A stretch of 64,000 nucleotides of DNA. It comes from Pseudoips prasinana (taxonomy: Eukaryota > Arthropoda > Insecta > Lepidoptera > Nolidae). Positions 1 to 10,521 of this stretch are shown in pieces. Position 1 is the stretch's first letter, and the number at the start of each line of letters is the position of its first letter. The translations under genes were made by a program, and so were the position numbers. The notes below the pieces were generated by a model. The model was not told where the DNA came from. It saw nothing but the letters and a program-made list of their open reading frames with translations, and ran no database searches. The stretch covers positions 12,356,001-12,420,000 of the forward strand of contig OX621253.1 in the NCBI GenBank assembly GCA_951640165.1, read 5' to 3'.

Positions 1-958
1 TGTCAGAAAAGATGCAGAACTATTTCTTAAAGGTATCAGAATGTATGCTTGGGTTCTTAGTGAACCAGAAAATAAATATAACTTATCAGCATGCGTCGTT
101 GTTTCTAATTTGCGACCCTTTTTCTAAAACATGTATTTTTCAGATATGATATTTTTTTCTGACATGCTTTTCTGCTCCATATTGACAGAACTATTTCTTT
201 AAAGTATCTAACTGTATTCACAACTTACGTCCTAACTTTAAAAACCATAAAAGATGACAGCATGCGGGCAAGTTTTTATTTTATTGCAATGTTCTTGAAG
301 TCGTCACTTTCTGAATTTTCATTAACTGTTAATTTTTTTTTGTGTCAGAAAAGATGCAGAACTATTTCTTAAAGGTATCAGAATGTATGCTTGGGTTCTT
401 AGTGAACCAGAAAATAAATATTACTTATCAGCATGCGTTGTTGTTTCTAATTTGCGACCCTTTTTCTAAAACATGTATTTTTCAGATATGATATTTTTTT
501 CTGACATGCTTTTCTGCTCCATATTGACAGAACTATTTCTTTAAAGTATCTAACTGTATTCACAACTTACGTCCTAACTTTAAAAACCATAAAAGATGAC
601 AGCATGCGGGCAAGTTTTTATTTTATTGCAATGTTCTTGAAGTCGTCACTTTCTGAATTTTCATTAACTGTTAATTTTTTTTTGTGTCAGAAAAGATGCA
701 GAACTATTTCTTAAAGGTATCAGAATGTATGCTTGGGTTCTTAGTGAACCAGAAAATAAATATAACTTATCAGCATGCGTCGTTGTTTCTAATTTGCGAC
801 CCTTTTTCTAAAACATGTATTTTTCAGATATGATATTTTTTTCTGACATGCTTTTCTGCTCCATATTGACAGAACTATTTCTTTAAAGTATCTAACTGTA
901 TTCACAACTTACGTCTTAACTTTAAATACCATAAAAGATGACAGCATGCGGGCAAGTT
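1..958. repeat. Satellite array, 342-bp tandem repeat
   Basis: The same block restarts at 1, 343 and 685, giving a period of exactly 342 bp and about 2.8 copies with only scattered mismatches. The array probably continues to the left of the window. Inside one unit the motif CAGAACTATTTCTT recurs about 171 bp later, and CAGCATGCG recurs 171 bp apart (near 89 and 260). The unit is therefore a dimer of two diverged ~171-bp monomers. No open frame or transposon end is visible. Confidence 0.93.
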
Positions 959-1330
959 ATCAGGAACTATAGAACTCATCGAAATATGATAAAAAATTAG
1001 GTAACATTTTTGGAAATGATCTGCTACGGGAAATTGGCATATCTATCACTTGTTTTAATTATTTTTTTAGGGAAATCGGCCAGAACTATTCATAAAAAGT
1101 ATCAGGAACTCCAGAACTCATTGGTATGCATCGAGAACTCTCATTTTTTTGTAAGTTTTTTGAAAATGATCTGCTACGGGAAGTTAGCAGATCATTTTTT
1201 TGATTGACTTTTTCTGACTAAAAATGCCGGAACTATTTTTAAATAGTATCAGGAACTATAGAACTCACCTGCATGCGACGAGAACTCTCATTTATTTTTG
1301 ATCTGCTGACAAATGATCTGCCAAGTTCAT
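959..1330. repeat. Diverged satellite monomers flanking the array
   Basis: Right of the 342-bp array the sequence keeps repeating decayed versions of the same words: GGAACTAT, AGTATCAGGAACT, GAACTCTCATTT and GATCTGCTACGGGAA (near 1017 and 1167). These look like older monomers at the edge of the homogenised array. The short open frame across 1010-1207 is a by-product of the repeat. Confidence 0.7.
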
Positions 1331-1509
1331 GGACATCGGAATAAGCCAGTAGTTCTAAGTATAATTTAAGTTTGTTAAGTTTAACCTATTTGTCATGTTC
1401 CACTATTGCATTGGTTGTATTGATTTGGAAATAGTTAAATAAATATAATATATATTATATATATGGACACAACACTAGAGGTGCCACAAGGGCATTGCCG
1501 GCCTTTTAG

Positions 1510-1740
1510 AAATTGATTGGGGTTCATTTAGGGGGGCCGGAAGAGGGCGCTGTCCGACCTCCACCGACGCCCGGTGCCTCCGCTGCGGGCCGGATGAGAG
1601 GATGTGATCTCCCTCTCCCTTTCCGCAGCCTCCTTCCGCGAGATGACTGTCTCGCAGAAGGAAACCACCGCGTCCCAGGACTCCTAGCTGCCGACCATCG
1701 AATTAACGGTGGCCGGCAGCAAATTATTTACTTCATGTTC
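1510..1740 (-). repeat. GC-rich repeat fragment, LINE-like
   Basis: This GC-rich patch in AT-rich DNA is related, in reverse complement, to 57474-57560. Both share the run of words around GTGGTTTCCTTCTGCGAGAC and CAGTCAT. It is probably a decayed piece of the transcribed region of a non-LTR retrotransposon. No convincing protein is visible. Confidence 0.45.
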
Positions 1741-1868
1741 TTTTTAAAATGGAACTAGTGATAAAAACAAAAAGCAATCAGTAGTTCCATCATGGAACTG
1801 TTAATGGTACTAGTGACACCGAACAATTCGGTTTTGGGTATTTTTCGGATATTCGTATAAAGGCGTTA

Positions 1869-1920
1869 TAAAAAAATATATAACGTAGTAGGACCACCTA
1901 CTACGTTATATATTTTTTAT
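1869..1920. repeat. Hairpin, ~23-bp stem
   Basis: Two AT-rich arms ending in ACGTAGTAGG and CCTACTACGT face each other across a 4-base loop at 1893-1896. This is most likely the core of a small foldback element. The surrounding 1741-2080 holds no gene I can recognise. Confidence 0.6.
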
Positions 1921-2084
1921 GGTATCGAAATCGCTACAAAATGTATCAAAATGATGTTCTGTATTATGCATTTGAATGATTATGATTTAAAAAAAATTAT
2001 TAAAATATTTTTGCGCATCTCCAGCAGAAAAAATGTCCATCCCATAAGTGTCGTAAGAGTCAGTTTGTGACGAGATAATTGCAC

Positions 2085-2555
2085 GTGCACGACAGCGGTT
2101 ATGACAGTCGCCTCACCGCTTCGTGTCGCGGGTTCGAGTCCCGCGCCGGACAACTATTTGTGTGACCCATAAATAGTTGTTTTTAGTCTGGATGTAATTT
2201 GCGTCCGTCTAATATATGTTTGGTGACGGCTGCTGCTGCTGCTGTGTGGTGACGGCGACAAATATCGGAATCAGAATATCATCACCCCATCTCATCCCGT
2301 GGGGGGCGTAGAAGTCGACCCGAGGGAATATCTGCCAGAGGATGGGCAGCAGCTTCCTTCTGATTACTATGACCATCTTACTGCGATCGCCAACCCGTCT
2401 GCCAAGCGTGGCGATTATGGCATATCCCCCCAAGACGATTCTTGAGGGAGGCTTGTCCAGCAGTGGACTTATTTAGCTGTAATGATGAATATATGTTTGT
2501 AAAGTACCCCGTGACACAGGGGTTAGATTCCCTAGTGCGGGCGTTACATAAAAAA
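2085..2555 (+). mobile_element. tRNA-derived SINE (family C), split
   Basis: The 5' part (2085-2210) has a Pol III box B (GGGTTCGAGTCC) and continues with the family body (CAACTATTTGTGTGACC). The 3' part resumes at 2500 with AAAGTACCCCG. The two parts are separated by an RTE-derived short element at 2223-2487, flanked by the 12-bp direct repeat AATATATGTTTG at 2211-2222 and 2488-2499. Related copies lie at 13388-13470, 29590-29720 and 51388-51470. Confidence 0.8.
2223..2487 (+). mobile_element. RTE-derived short element (5' head plus 3' tail)
   Basis: The left part (CTCATCCCGTGGGGGGC, GCGATCGCCAACCCGTCTGC) matches the 5' end of the RTE LINE at 10522-12718. The right part (CCAGCAGTGGAC, then a GATGA tail) matches the RTE 3' end. 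It therefore looks like an internally deleted, RTE-mobilised SINE. A 12-bp target-site duplication brackets it, so its borders are secure. Other copies are at 8195, 40676, 49340, 52030, 55528 and 58636. Confidence 0.85.
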
Positions 2556-2729
2556 AATTGAAATAAATTTATTTATTTGGGTTTATTATCGACAGCTGCT
2601 TCTTGATCGTTTATTTCCATGTCTTAATCATCTTGAGATTTACCAGTCAAGTTCTTCTCTTGTGATATTGACTAACGTATCGCATTCTCTTTGCCTAAAA
2701 GATAAAAAGTAATTGTTTACACTAACACT

Positions 2730-2805
2730 TTAAAGGCTAGTGGAGCGCCGTAAGCTTTATACCTCGGAATCCAGGGCCAGTCAATGAATCTTTATATAAA
2801 CTTTG
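2730..2805 (-). repeat. Short dispersed repeat
   Basis: The stretch with GGGCCAGTCAATGAATC recurs in reverse complement at 7665-7735 (GATTCATTGACTGGCCC), together with the flanking ACGGC and TCCACTA words. It is a small dispersed repeat of unknown class. Confidence 0.6.
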
Positions 2806-2825
2806 GAAATGTGTTTTTAATAATA

Positions 2826-3215
2826 ACTTAATACAAGTTAGCTAAATATTATTATTAATGGTTTTAAGCTTTCGCGATTTGTTCACATTTTTATATATTG
2901 TGGACACGGATCTCAATCGCGATAACGATCGAGTCGACCCGTGACCAAGGTGGTGCAATCCATGCCGAAAGGTCGGGTAACCTAAAGGTAATGATTTGCC
3001 GTTATCGCGATTGAGACCCGTGTCCACAATATATAAAAATAAATATAATTACTATTATAAAATATTTTTTATAAATGTTTTAACAATCCGTGTGCCCTAA
3101 ATATCTTTATGTAACTCGAAAGAATTATGTACATATACTTAACTATATTACTACAAGCATGTGCTGACAAGCGCTTTAAAGTCTACGTAAATAAGAACCT
3201 TTAATATTTATTTAT
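2826..3215 (+). mobile_element. LINE 3' tail fragment, split by a MITE
   Basis: The sequence AATACAAGTTAGCTAAATAT ... TTTTAACAATCC ... CTACAAGCATGTGCTGAC ... ACAAGCGCTTT matches, uninterrupted, at 57240-57450. In reverse complement it also matches 53567-53850 and 59700-59990, the 3' UTR of the large LINE at 59697-63300. Here the tail is broken by the palindromic element at 2887-3040. Confidence 0.75.
2887..3040. mobile_element. Palindromic MITE, 41-bp inverted ends
   Basis: The arms at 2887-2927 and 3000-3040 are perfect inverted repeats apart from one base (core GTGTCCACAATATATAAA). The middle carries words such as GGTCGGGTAACC. There is no coding capacity. The uninterrupted match at 57240-57450 shows that it is an insertion into a LINE tail. 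Confidence 0.8.
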
Positions 3216-3419
3216 TATTTAAATAGTATATGAACAGAAATAAAAAAAAAATTGGCCGATCTTAATATTTTCATTATTTTTATAAATAATTATGAATTTT
3301 TCGGAATCCTTTATTTATATTAAGTAGTTAAAGTTTTATATAAAAAAATAATTATTACAAACTGGATCTTGGGTTTCAAAGGATTGCAGGTATAAAGGTG
3401 AGGTGGTGGGGAGGTGACT
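3041..3419. other. AT-rich spacer
   Basis: After the end of the LINE tail near 3215 there is only AT-rich sequence with poly-A and poly-T tracts. I see no gene or clear element border before the Jockey-type LINE. Confidence 0.5.
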
Positions 3420-6220
3420 AGAGGGTACATACGGCCGTTCGAGCAACTCGAACGGCCGCGCACTTGCTAATCACTTGGCAATCATACCGTTCGACCCTAT
3501 AGTCCCCCTCGAACCGACCCACTTCCCCAGAATTGACAGTCACCGACCCGACATACTCGATATAGCGCTCCTTAAGAATACAAACCTACGTTTGGCTTCT
3601 GTAGAAGTGCTACACGAGTTAGACTCTGACCATAGACCGGTCGTCCTTAGCCTTGCCTCCCGCACAAGCCACTCTGGCGCGGATAGCAACCTCCCACCCA
3701 GATATGTAACCGACTGGCAGAAACTTGAGGGCAAACTCAAGACAGCCACGTCGGAGCACTTAGATTCGATACCGTCCCTCATAGAGACCCCCGAGCAAAC
3801 GCTCGCAGCTATCGGCTCATTCACGACTCACGTCCAAATCCAATTGAACGAATGTTCCCGGAAGATCCCAGCGGCTGACGAGTTCAGACGGTGGAAGCTC
3901 CCGGAGGATTTGCGTAGGTTAGTGACTGAGAAGAACGCGGCCATCAGAGCCTTCGACTCCTATAACACCCTAGAAAACCGCACTCGAATGCGTGACCTAC
4001 AGCGCACTGTACGGGAACGCATGACCGAGAGGCGGAATTCCGGGTGGGATAGGACGTTAGCCGAGATTCAACCCTCGCGGAAGGCCTTTTGGAATCTCTG
4101 CAAGCGACTCAAGACCGACACCGACTGGACCATCCCCCCGCTGACGCGTCCGAATCAACGCCCCGCGTTTGACGACGACGAAAAACCCGAATGCATGGCC
4201 GACAATCTAGAGACCCTATGTTCTCCCAGCAACCTACCAGTAGACCCGAATCACCTCAATGAGGTCGACTCTGAGGTAGAACGTAGGCTCGCCATCCCTC
4301 TCCTTCCGACCCCAACTGCTCCCGGGAGGATGCAGACGTCGACGACGACGACGATCCCCTGAGGCCAGTGACCATCGAAGAGGTTAAAACTTTGATCAGG
4401 AAACTCCATCCTCGGAAAGCCCCCGGATATGACGGACTCACCAATCGCGTTTTCAAGCAATTCCCATTGCTTCTACTTAGCCTGCTGGTCGCGATTTTCA
4501 ACACGGCCTTTTCCAACAACATCTTTCCACACCAGTGGAAACAGGCGAACGTGATTGGTATCCCGAAGCCGTTTAAATCCAAATCCGATCCGGCGAATTA
4601 CCGCCCCATTAGCCTTCTCTGCGCCATGGGGAAACTCTATGAGCGCATCATTCACGCCCGTTTGTCGTCGTATATCCACGCAAACAATATTCTCCCAGAC
4701 GAGCAGTTTGGCTTTCGAGCCAGACACTCCAGTGTCCATCAGGTGCATCGCATCGTTGAACACATCCTGGTAAAAGCCGCCCGAACCCGTAGTCATACTG
4801 GAGCAATCTTCTTCGACGTGGCCAAAGCGTTCGACAAGGTCTGGCATAACGGCTTATTATATAAGCTGATTAAACTCAAAGTGCCTGACCGTCTCGTGCA
4901 CATCCTACGAGACTTCCTTACGGATCGAACGTTTCGCTACCGCGTCGAGGGAAATTACGCCTCCCTCCGACCGATACGTGCAGGAGTTCCCCAAGGCTCA
5001 GTCCTTGCCCCGCTCCTGTTCTCGCTGTACACCAGCGACATCCCCAGACCCAAAAAGGCTCATCTAGCCCTCTTCGCCGACGACACAGCTCTCTACTACT
5101 CCAGTAGGAGCCCGTCAGCCATTCACCGAGAACTCCAATCCTCAGAGCCGATGCCCTCGGCAAATGGTTCAGGAAATGGAGGATCGAAGTCAACCCGACC
5201 AAGAGCGCAGCCATGCTCTTCTCTAGGGTAAACCCCGCGCCCACCACAGATCCCGTCCGAATGTTTGGTAAACCGATCCCCTGGGAGAGCAAAACCAAAT
5301 ACTTGGGAGTGATCCTCGATCAGAAGTTAAACTTCAAGGACCATCTGAGATACGCTCGCAACCGTGCCTCATTTGCCCTTTATCGATTACACAGCCTCCT
5401 GAATGCACGCAGTAAAATGTCCCTTGAAAACAAGGTGAGAATTTACAAGACGTGCATTCGACCCATGATGACCTATGCGAGCCCGGTCTTCGCGCACGCT
5501 AAGGATCACCTTATCCACCTCCTCCAGGTAGTCCAGAACAAGTTCATGCGACGAGCCGTGGGCGCACCATGGTTCGTCCGTAACAAAAGCCTCCATGCCG
5601 ATCTCCAATTGCCTACCATCAGGCATTGGATGAAGCAAACGTCCAAAAGGTATTTTGACTCTGCCACTCACCATCCAAGTAAATTGGTGGTACAGGCGGT
5701 CAATTACACTCCCCTCCGACTCACAATTAAGCACCGTCGTCCGAAGCACGTCTTAGACGATCCGGACGACGAGACCACCGTTTAGCTTGACCACATCAAA
5801 TCGATTAGAGACTCTCGCAACACTGCACAACCGATATTTCGTACTCGCCGGACGAGAGTACGACCGCGAACGCGTCGCGACCACCAGCGCCCTCCATGAC
5901 AATTAGTTTGCATTCGATCCGATGAATGCCCGCTCCGGACCTAAACCGGTAGCGAGGCCCGCGTCGCGCATTAACGTAGAGCGACAGTTGCACAAAATCC
6001 CTTAAAACCACGTTATCCTGCCCTCTCCACGTCAGTATCCGCCCAGAGCCGAGGTTCGAGCCCCACAGGGGGCGCCCTCCGGCGCGGGTACTTAGTTTGT
6101 AGTTGAATTTTTGCTAGGCGGTTAGAGCCCACGCTCACCCCTACTGTCCGGTGAAGCAGTAAAAGCCAAGAGGCTAACTACACGCGTCAAGTTAAAAAAA
6201 ATAAAAAATAAAAAAAAAAC
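3420..6220 (+). mobile_element. Jockey-type non-LTR retrotransposon, 5'-truncated
   Basis: A decayed reverse-transcriptase region (3426-5785) is followed by a ~400-bp 3' UTR and an A-rich tail at 6194-6220. The element starts inside the endonuclease domain, as expected for 5' truncation during target-primed reverse transcription. A perfect 12-bp hairpin (3432-3458) lies at its left edge inside the open frame. Part of the 3' UTR (GGTTCGAGCCCCACAG, TGTCCGGTGAAGCAGT) recurs at 27600-27795. Confidence 0.88.
3426..5785 (+). pseudogene. Endonuclease/reverse transcriptase of Jockey-type LINE
   Basis: Non-LTR elements use this protein to nick target DNA and copy their RNA into it. Three frames must be joined. 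The first (to 4362) holds the end of the endonuclease with SDHRPVVL near 3630. The second (4363-5230) holds the reverse transcriptase: KAPGYDGL, NYRPISLL, FFDVAKAFDKVWH, AGVPQGSVLAPLLFSLY and the catalytic FADDTALYY near 5070. The third (5213-5785) is the C-terminal region with YLGVILDQKL and ends at TAG 5783-5785. Frame breaks lie near 4360 and between about 5130 and 5215, so no functional protein is made. The motif style fits the Jockey clade of insects, by inference. Confidence 0.9.
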
Positions 6221-6411
6221 CGATAACACGACCTCAAAAAGAATAGTACCTATATACACGTCGCGTTGCAAATTGCTAGGCACAATACGTAGATGGTTTT
6301 GTGGGCTCTGAAAAACATGTCTGATTTTTGTTAATTTGCATTTAATATATGCTTCACATACAATCTAAATCAACGAGATCGACGACGACGACAATAATTA
6401 ACAATAATGTA

Positions 6412-7272
6412 ATACTTACTAATATTATAAATGCAAAAGTAACTCTGTCTGTCTGTCTGTCGCGCCAAAACTACGGAACCGATTCAAATGACATATTATT
6501 TACATTGCCTCGCTTTCAATTGTAATATTTATGGTTTTCGTCATATAATCAAAGTTGACGGGCCAGTGGCGTGGTGGGTAAATGCTTGCTTTGCGGGCCG
6601 CAGGTCGTGGGTTCGATTCCCACCCAATTTGTGTACATGAACATGTCAGTTTGTCCTGAGTCTGGGTGTAATGATCTATATAAGTATGTATTTACAATAG
6701 AAATATGGTAAATTTGGTACACAAATAGTCCAGAGCCAGATAAATGCTACTTTTTAACGAGTCAAAAGGGTTGTAAGGAGTTGAAAGGACGAAATGAAAA
6801 GTTGTATGGAAGTATCGTCATTTTTAGAGCTAGAACTTTGAAACTTATTTTGCAGTTTATAAAAGTTTTACCCTCAAGGATGTAAAATAACAATCGGGAA
6901 TAGGGGATGAAAGTTTTTATGGAAATATATGTGTTTTCTGGGAAAGTTTTATTATTAGAGATATTCCCGTGAAACATTTACTGAGTGTGAATTTTATAGC
7001 ATTATTCGCAATGCAAAGCGTTTCTTCTTAATCTTAAAAATGGGATGTTTCTAGAAAAATAAAAGCCGATAGATAATACCTACATCCTCCGGAAGGGTAT
7101 TAGCAAGGGAATCCTAAATTTGATCTGCCAGCGTGTATCGTTCGTAGATTAACGCAGAGCGCCTACCCCGGATTGGTAGATGGTGCAGGTTTGAGACCCG
7201 CCGAACGATTAAATTTATAATTTCCCATTTTTGATGATGATCCCATTTGGGCTAAGTCGCGGGCACAGCTAG
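6412..7272 (+). mobile_element. Helitron-like element ending in CTAG, with SINE inside
   Basis: The left end (CTTACTAATATTATAAATGC, then tandem CTGT) and the right end (GTCGCGGGCACAGCTAG at 7256-7272, followed by T) are typical of short lepidopteran Helitron-like elements, which insert between A and T. The interior is non-coding apart from a SINE at 6557-6706. The left border is uncertain because the expected TC is not clear. Confidence 0.55.
6557..6706 (+). mobile_element. tRNA-derived SINE family A, 5' part
   Basis: It has the family-A head (GGCGTGGTGGGTAAATGC), a perfect Pol III box B (GGGTTCGATTCCCACCC), and the body GTCCTGAGTCTGGGTGTAAT and ATAAGTATGTATTTAC. The family 3' part is missing. 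Confidence 0.85.
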
Positions 7273-7454
7273 TAATGTATATTAGTTGATAATATTTGTT
7301 ATGGTAAATTTTATTTTTTTGCGCAAATGTATTTCAATAAATAAAAAATTAAAATATTTACTATAGTAGTGTAGTCATTTTGTTCTCCCTTCCACCTCTC
7401 ATTTTCCAGTAAGTACTTAAATTGTTGTAATCGAGATCGGACAATTTTCTATTA

Positions 7455-7629
7455 GGCCTCCTACGCACTATGTGGTTAGCCGGAATGCGGTCAGCCGTCA
7501 GCAATCAATATTGCTGACCGGCTGCCGCATCACAGTGCGAATAAAAATTACTTTCTCGTACAAATATCTGAGTATGGCCAGCCGCACGGCTGGCCGCATT
7601 GCGGCTAGCCGCATTGTGCGTAGGAGGCC
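7455..7629. mobile_element. Harbinger-type MITE, 175 bp, TTA duplication
   Basis: The inverted ends GGCCTCCTACGCAC face each other, with a longer imperfect palindrome (GGTTAGCCG / CGGCTAGCC). The element is flanked by TTA at 7452-7454 and 7630-7632. A 3-bp TWA duplication is the hallmark of PIF/Harbinger elements. It is non-coding. Confidence 0.8.
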
Positions 7630-7779
7630 TTAGAGCTTTTAATAATGCAGGGAAACACTCGTTATACAGATTCATTGACTGGCCCTGGGGTCCGAGGTTT
7701 TACAATTTTTATATCTTACGGCACTCCACTATACCTGCTACAGCAGTTAAAAATTATAAATTAATACATATTATCTTAC

Positions 7780-7952
7780 CTTTCAGGGGTTTCCTCCAGC
7801 ATGCATTGAATTAATTTATGCCACGGACTAGTACTGATAAATAAATATGGTGGATCACATTTATCGTCAACATCTTGACCGTATGTGTCTCCTAAGGCAA
7901 TGAGTATCTCCGACTTGCCGGCCCAGTTAACTAAAGGCGACCCTGAATCACC
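7780..7952 (-). CDS. Serine protease homolog, exon with GDSG motif
   Basis: This is the most downstream exon found. On the minus strand the acceptor TTTTTAAG precedes GGT GAT TCA GGG at 7952, and the donor GTAAGAT follows 7780. It encodes 57 residues plus two bases: GDSGSPLVNW at the start, then ALGDTY, CDPPYLF and STSPWHKLIQ. In chymotrypsin-fold enzymes GDSGGPL carries the nucleophilic serine, which is kept here. The later residues match the last two strands and the C-terminal helix. It joins in phase 0 to the exon at 9276-9422, giving ICM-GDSGSPL and thus restoring the conserved cysteine before the motif. The exon ends in phase 2, so one more exon is expected below 7780 but was not located. 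Confidence 0.88.
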
Positions 7953-8147
7953 CTTAAAAAGATTACGTCAATATATAACAACGCCATCTAGAGGCAGGAG
8001 GTAACACCAAGAAGAAACGAACTTTATCATATTAGCGTATTAAAATGAACTTCCTTTTAAACGAAATTATAAAGGTTTTCATTCAATTACTTTTTATATA
8101 AGTTCACCTTTAACGCCGGCATTTGTCGATTATATTTTTATTTAACA

Positions 8148-8358
8148 ATGTACAAACGCCAGCACATCAAGGTACCCCAATCTGACAAATCACGTCTATT
8201 GCTGAACAAAAACCCCCCACCCCCCAAAGAATGAAATAATCGCCAAATTGGTTGTAATTCACAGAAAATCTCTGTTGCCCGTTCTCTGGTGGGTATTTCC
8301 TCGGGACGATTACCCCCCACGGGATGAAATGGGGTGATAATATTCATCGATATAACCG
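8148..8358 (-). mobile_element. MITE end fused to RTE-derived short element
   Basis: 8148-8190 is one arm of the 135-bp palindromic MITE (GCCAGCACATCAAGGTACCC). 8195-8358 is a minus-strand RTE-derived short element with the CCCCCCACGGGATGAAAT block and an AAAGAATG junction. Both are partial. They lie in the SPH intron. Confidence 0.65.
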
Positions 8359-8424
8359 CACAGCAAAGAATACAGTATATCTAAGTTATTTATTGCTAAA
8401 ATAATTTATTATTTTGGTTTTTTA

Positions 8425-8718
8425 GGGTTCCGTATCCAAAGGGTAAAACGGGACCCTATTACTAAGACTTCGCTGTCTGTCAGTCTGTCACCAGACTGTA
8501 TCTCATGAACCGTTGATAATGATAGTTAAATAGTTGAAATTTTCATAGATGATGTATTTCTGTTGCCGCTATAACAACAAATACTAAAAAACAAAATAAG
8601 ATAATTATTTAAGGTGAGCCCATACAACAAACGTGAATTTTTTACTCGTTTTTATAGATAATGGTACGGAACCCTTCGTGCGAGAGTTCGACTCGCACTT
8701 GGCAGATTTTTAAGTCTT
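8425..8718 (+). repeat. Dispersed repeat, GGGTTCCGTA type
   Basis: It begins AGGGTTCCGTATCCAAAGGG, contains CTGTCTGTCAGTCTGTCACC and ATGTATTTCTGTTGCCGC, and ends GAACCCTTCGTGCGAGAG ... GACTCGCACTTGGC. A close second copy is at 19979-20252. The first and last 10-15 bases are partly complementary (GGGTTCCGTA / TACGGAACCC), so it is a non-autonomous mobile repeat of uncertain class. Confidence 0.75.
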
Positions 8719-8764
8719 GGATTTGATGTCAGTTTGTTTAAACTGTACAATTGTAAAAATTCGA

Positions 8765-8852
8765 AGTGTCAGCACCACGGTGCGGTGGCGAACGCACATG
8801 GTGCCGGATACCCCGTGGTCGTGGGTTCGATTCCCACCCGCACTTAAATTTA
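8765..8852 (+). mobile_element. tRNA-like SINE head
   Basis: A tRNA-like head runs from GTGCGGTGGCGAACGCAC to a perfect box B, GGGTTCGATTCCCACC. No aminoacyl stem closes it, so it is read as a SINE fragment and not as a tRNA gene. Confidence 0.5.
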
Positions 8853-8974
8853 TACTGTTCATTTTAAAGATGTGTGAAAAATTAATATAATAATAATTTA
8901 ATTCAGAAAAAATTCCATATGTGTTAGTTACAATGATAACTTATAAACTAGTGTTAGTAAAACGTTATTTCTAG

Positions 8975-9235
8975 CTGCGTGAGCATCGTGGCAGAGCCCG
9001 CCGACTCTGGGAAATGTCTACTTGACTGCGTGCAGTCGTATCCATCTTCCCAAGATCGGAGAGTCCCACCTATCGACCAACGTTTTAAGAATGCTGTTGG
9101 GGCTGGCGCGTATACGACGTAGAAGTGATGCGGACCTTTTGCGCATGATGGCCGAAAAACTATCAACGGCCGCGTCGGCAAGCATTCCGGACGCGCTACA
9201 AAAACGCAGCAGTCCCATCAACACCCGGAACGTGT
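8975..9235 (+). repeat. GC-rich patch, probably LINE 3' sequence
   Basis: It has GC-rich composition unlike its neighbours and an open frame of low meaning. I suspect a non-LTR 3' region but have no second copy in the window to prove it. It stops just short of the SPH exon at 9276. Confidence 0.3.
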
Positions 9236-9275
9236 TGTTATATTGTATATATTACGTAGGTTTTATTTTTTTTAC

Positions 9276-9422
9276 CATGCAAATAGTCCTTTTGCCCTCA
9301 TGTAAATATCTTCTTGCGTTGCCATTATCCTCCATCGTAACATTCTCTTCTGGGTTAGTATTTCCTTCGATAGAAACTCTAGAACTGTTATACTTATCGG
9401 AATGCTGACTTGAAAGATCATC
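9276..9422 (-). CDS. Serine protease homolog, exon before GDSG
   Basis: The minus-strand acceptor TTACAATTTCAG precedes 9422, and the donor GTAAAAAA follows ATG at 9276. Its 147 bases give exactly 49 codons in phase 0/0, beginning DDLSSQHSDK and ending GKRTICM. The final ICM joined to GDSGSPL recreates the cysteine-x-GDSGGPL pattern of chymotrypsin-fold enzymes. The acidic, asparagine-rich stretch (NTNPEENVTMEDN) is not a standard part of the fold and probably forms a surface loop. The donor is weaker than the others (GTAAAA). It sits between two transposon-filled introns. Confidence 0.82.
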
Positions 9423-9461
9423 CTGAAATTGTAAAAATAGGGTCTTACTGTTAATTGCTAA

Positions 9462-9970
9462 ATAATAATATCCTGGGACATTATTTACACACGGCCATCT
9501 GATCCCAAACTAAGCAGAGCTTGTACTATGGCCAGATAACTCATATACTACATATACGATTTTTCTTCTGTAAATACATACTTATATAGATAATTACACC
9601 CATCACAGGACAAACAGAAATGTTCATGCACACAAATATCTGTCCAGGGGCTCTACCGGCTAAGTCACCGAACCACAGAATAAACATGGCCGAACATCGA
9701 TTTCTTAAATGCCGTTGAAATAAATTAAGGTTAACAATTACTTAATCAATCTTTAAATCGGCTTCAACGTTGACAATCGATTCCGGACCATTTATGACGT
9801 CACATTTGCTCATGGAAGCCGATTTAACGATTGAATCCGTAATTTTTAACCTATATTTACTTGAACGCCATTTGGCCAATCGATGTTCGGCAACTTAGCC
9901 GGTGGGAATCGAACCCACGACCTCCGGCGTGAAAAGTAAGCATTTGCCAACCACGCCACCAGGCCCGTCA
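9462..9970 (-). mobile_element. SINE family A carrying a foldback MITE
   Basis: Minus-strand family-A SINE: 3' end at left (ATATCCTGGGACATTATT, ACGGCCATCTGATCCCAAAC), tRNA head at right (GGGAATCGAACCC, GCGTGAAAAG). Between box B and the body sits a ~255-bp foldback MITE, 9648-9902. The same MITE occupies the same SINE position in the opposite-orientation copy at 17018-17525. Confidence 0.88.
9648..9902. mobile_element. Foldback MITE (CTCTACCGGCTAAGTC type)
   Basis: The long inverted arms start GGGGCTCTACCGGCTAAGTC at left and end GGCAACTTAGCCGG at right. Inside are CGATTTCTTAAATGC, TTAATCAAT and the unique centre GGACCATTTATGACGTCAC. It is non-coding. Other copies are at 17088, 18597 and 32239. 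Confidence 0.85.
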
Positions 9971-9978
9971 AATGTAAC

Positions 9979-10150
9979 AATCATCATCATCATCATATCA
10001 GCCGAAAGACGTCCACAGCTGGCCAAAGGCCTCCCTCTAGGATGTCCACCATAGCCGGTCCTGCGCTGCCCGCACCCAACGGCTTCCCGCGACCGGCACA
10101 AGATCGTCGGTCCACCTTGTAGAGGGCCTGCTCACGCTGCGTCTGTTCCG
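9979..10150 (-). mobile_element. RTE LINE 3' fragment
   Basis: Starting from the (ATC)n tract at 9979, the minus strand shows the RTE 3' end (CAGCTGTGGACGTCTTTCGG reversed) and the ACCGGCACAAGATCGTCGGT region. It is a 5'-truncated copy. Confidence 0.8.
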
Positions 10151-10521
10151 GTTCGGGTTCGTTATATATATAACAATAATAGCTTAGTAATTTGCTATTC
10201 ATTATTTACTAGCTGTGCCCCGCGGTTTTACCCGCGTTAAAATTTATAAATTATCACAGCTCCTCCCCCGTAGGTGATAGCGTGATAATATGAAGCCTAT
10301 ATGTTGACCCGACCTCTTAGTAATATTTAGGGTTGTAACGGACGCCTCCGCTTCCGTTACTGCGGAAGTTCCGCATGAAATCGTACCTTCGCATCCGCCT
10401 CCGCCTCCGCAATTTCTTTGCGGAGTTATAGCGGAGTTTTATTTACGGCATAATCATATATCTCTGCATCACCCAAAGGTCGACTGGCATAGGATGCCTT
10501 TGGCATCAATTCCGCCTTTGT

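Noticed and set aside
7310..7415. Minus-strand open stretch with a nearby AATAAA as possible last SPH exon
   Set aside because: The acceptors available are weak (GAG or AAG without pyrimidines), and no S1 C-terminal feature can be recognised.
9022..9408. Plus-strand open frame of 128 codons
   Set aside because: Its second half is antisense to the well-supported SPH exon 9276-9422, and the first half is repeat-like.
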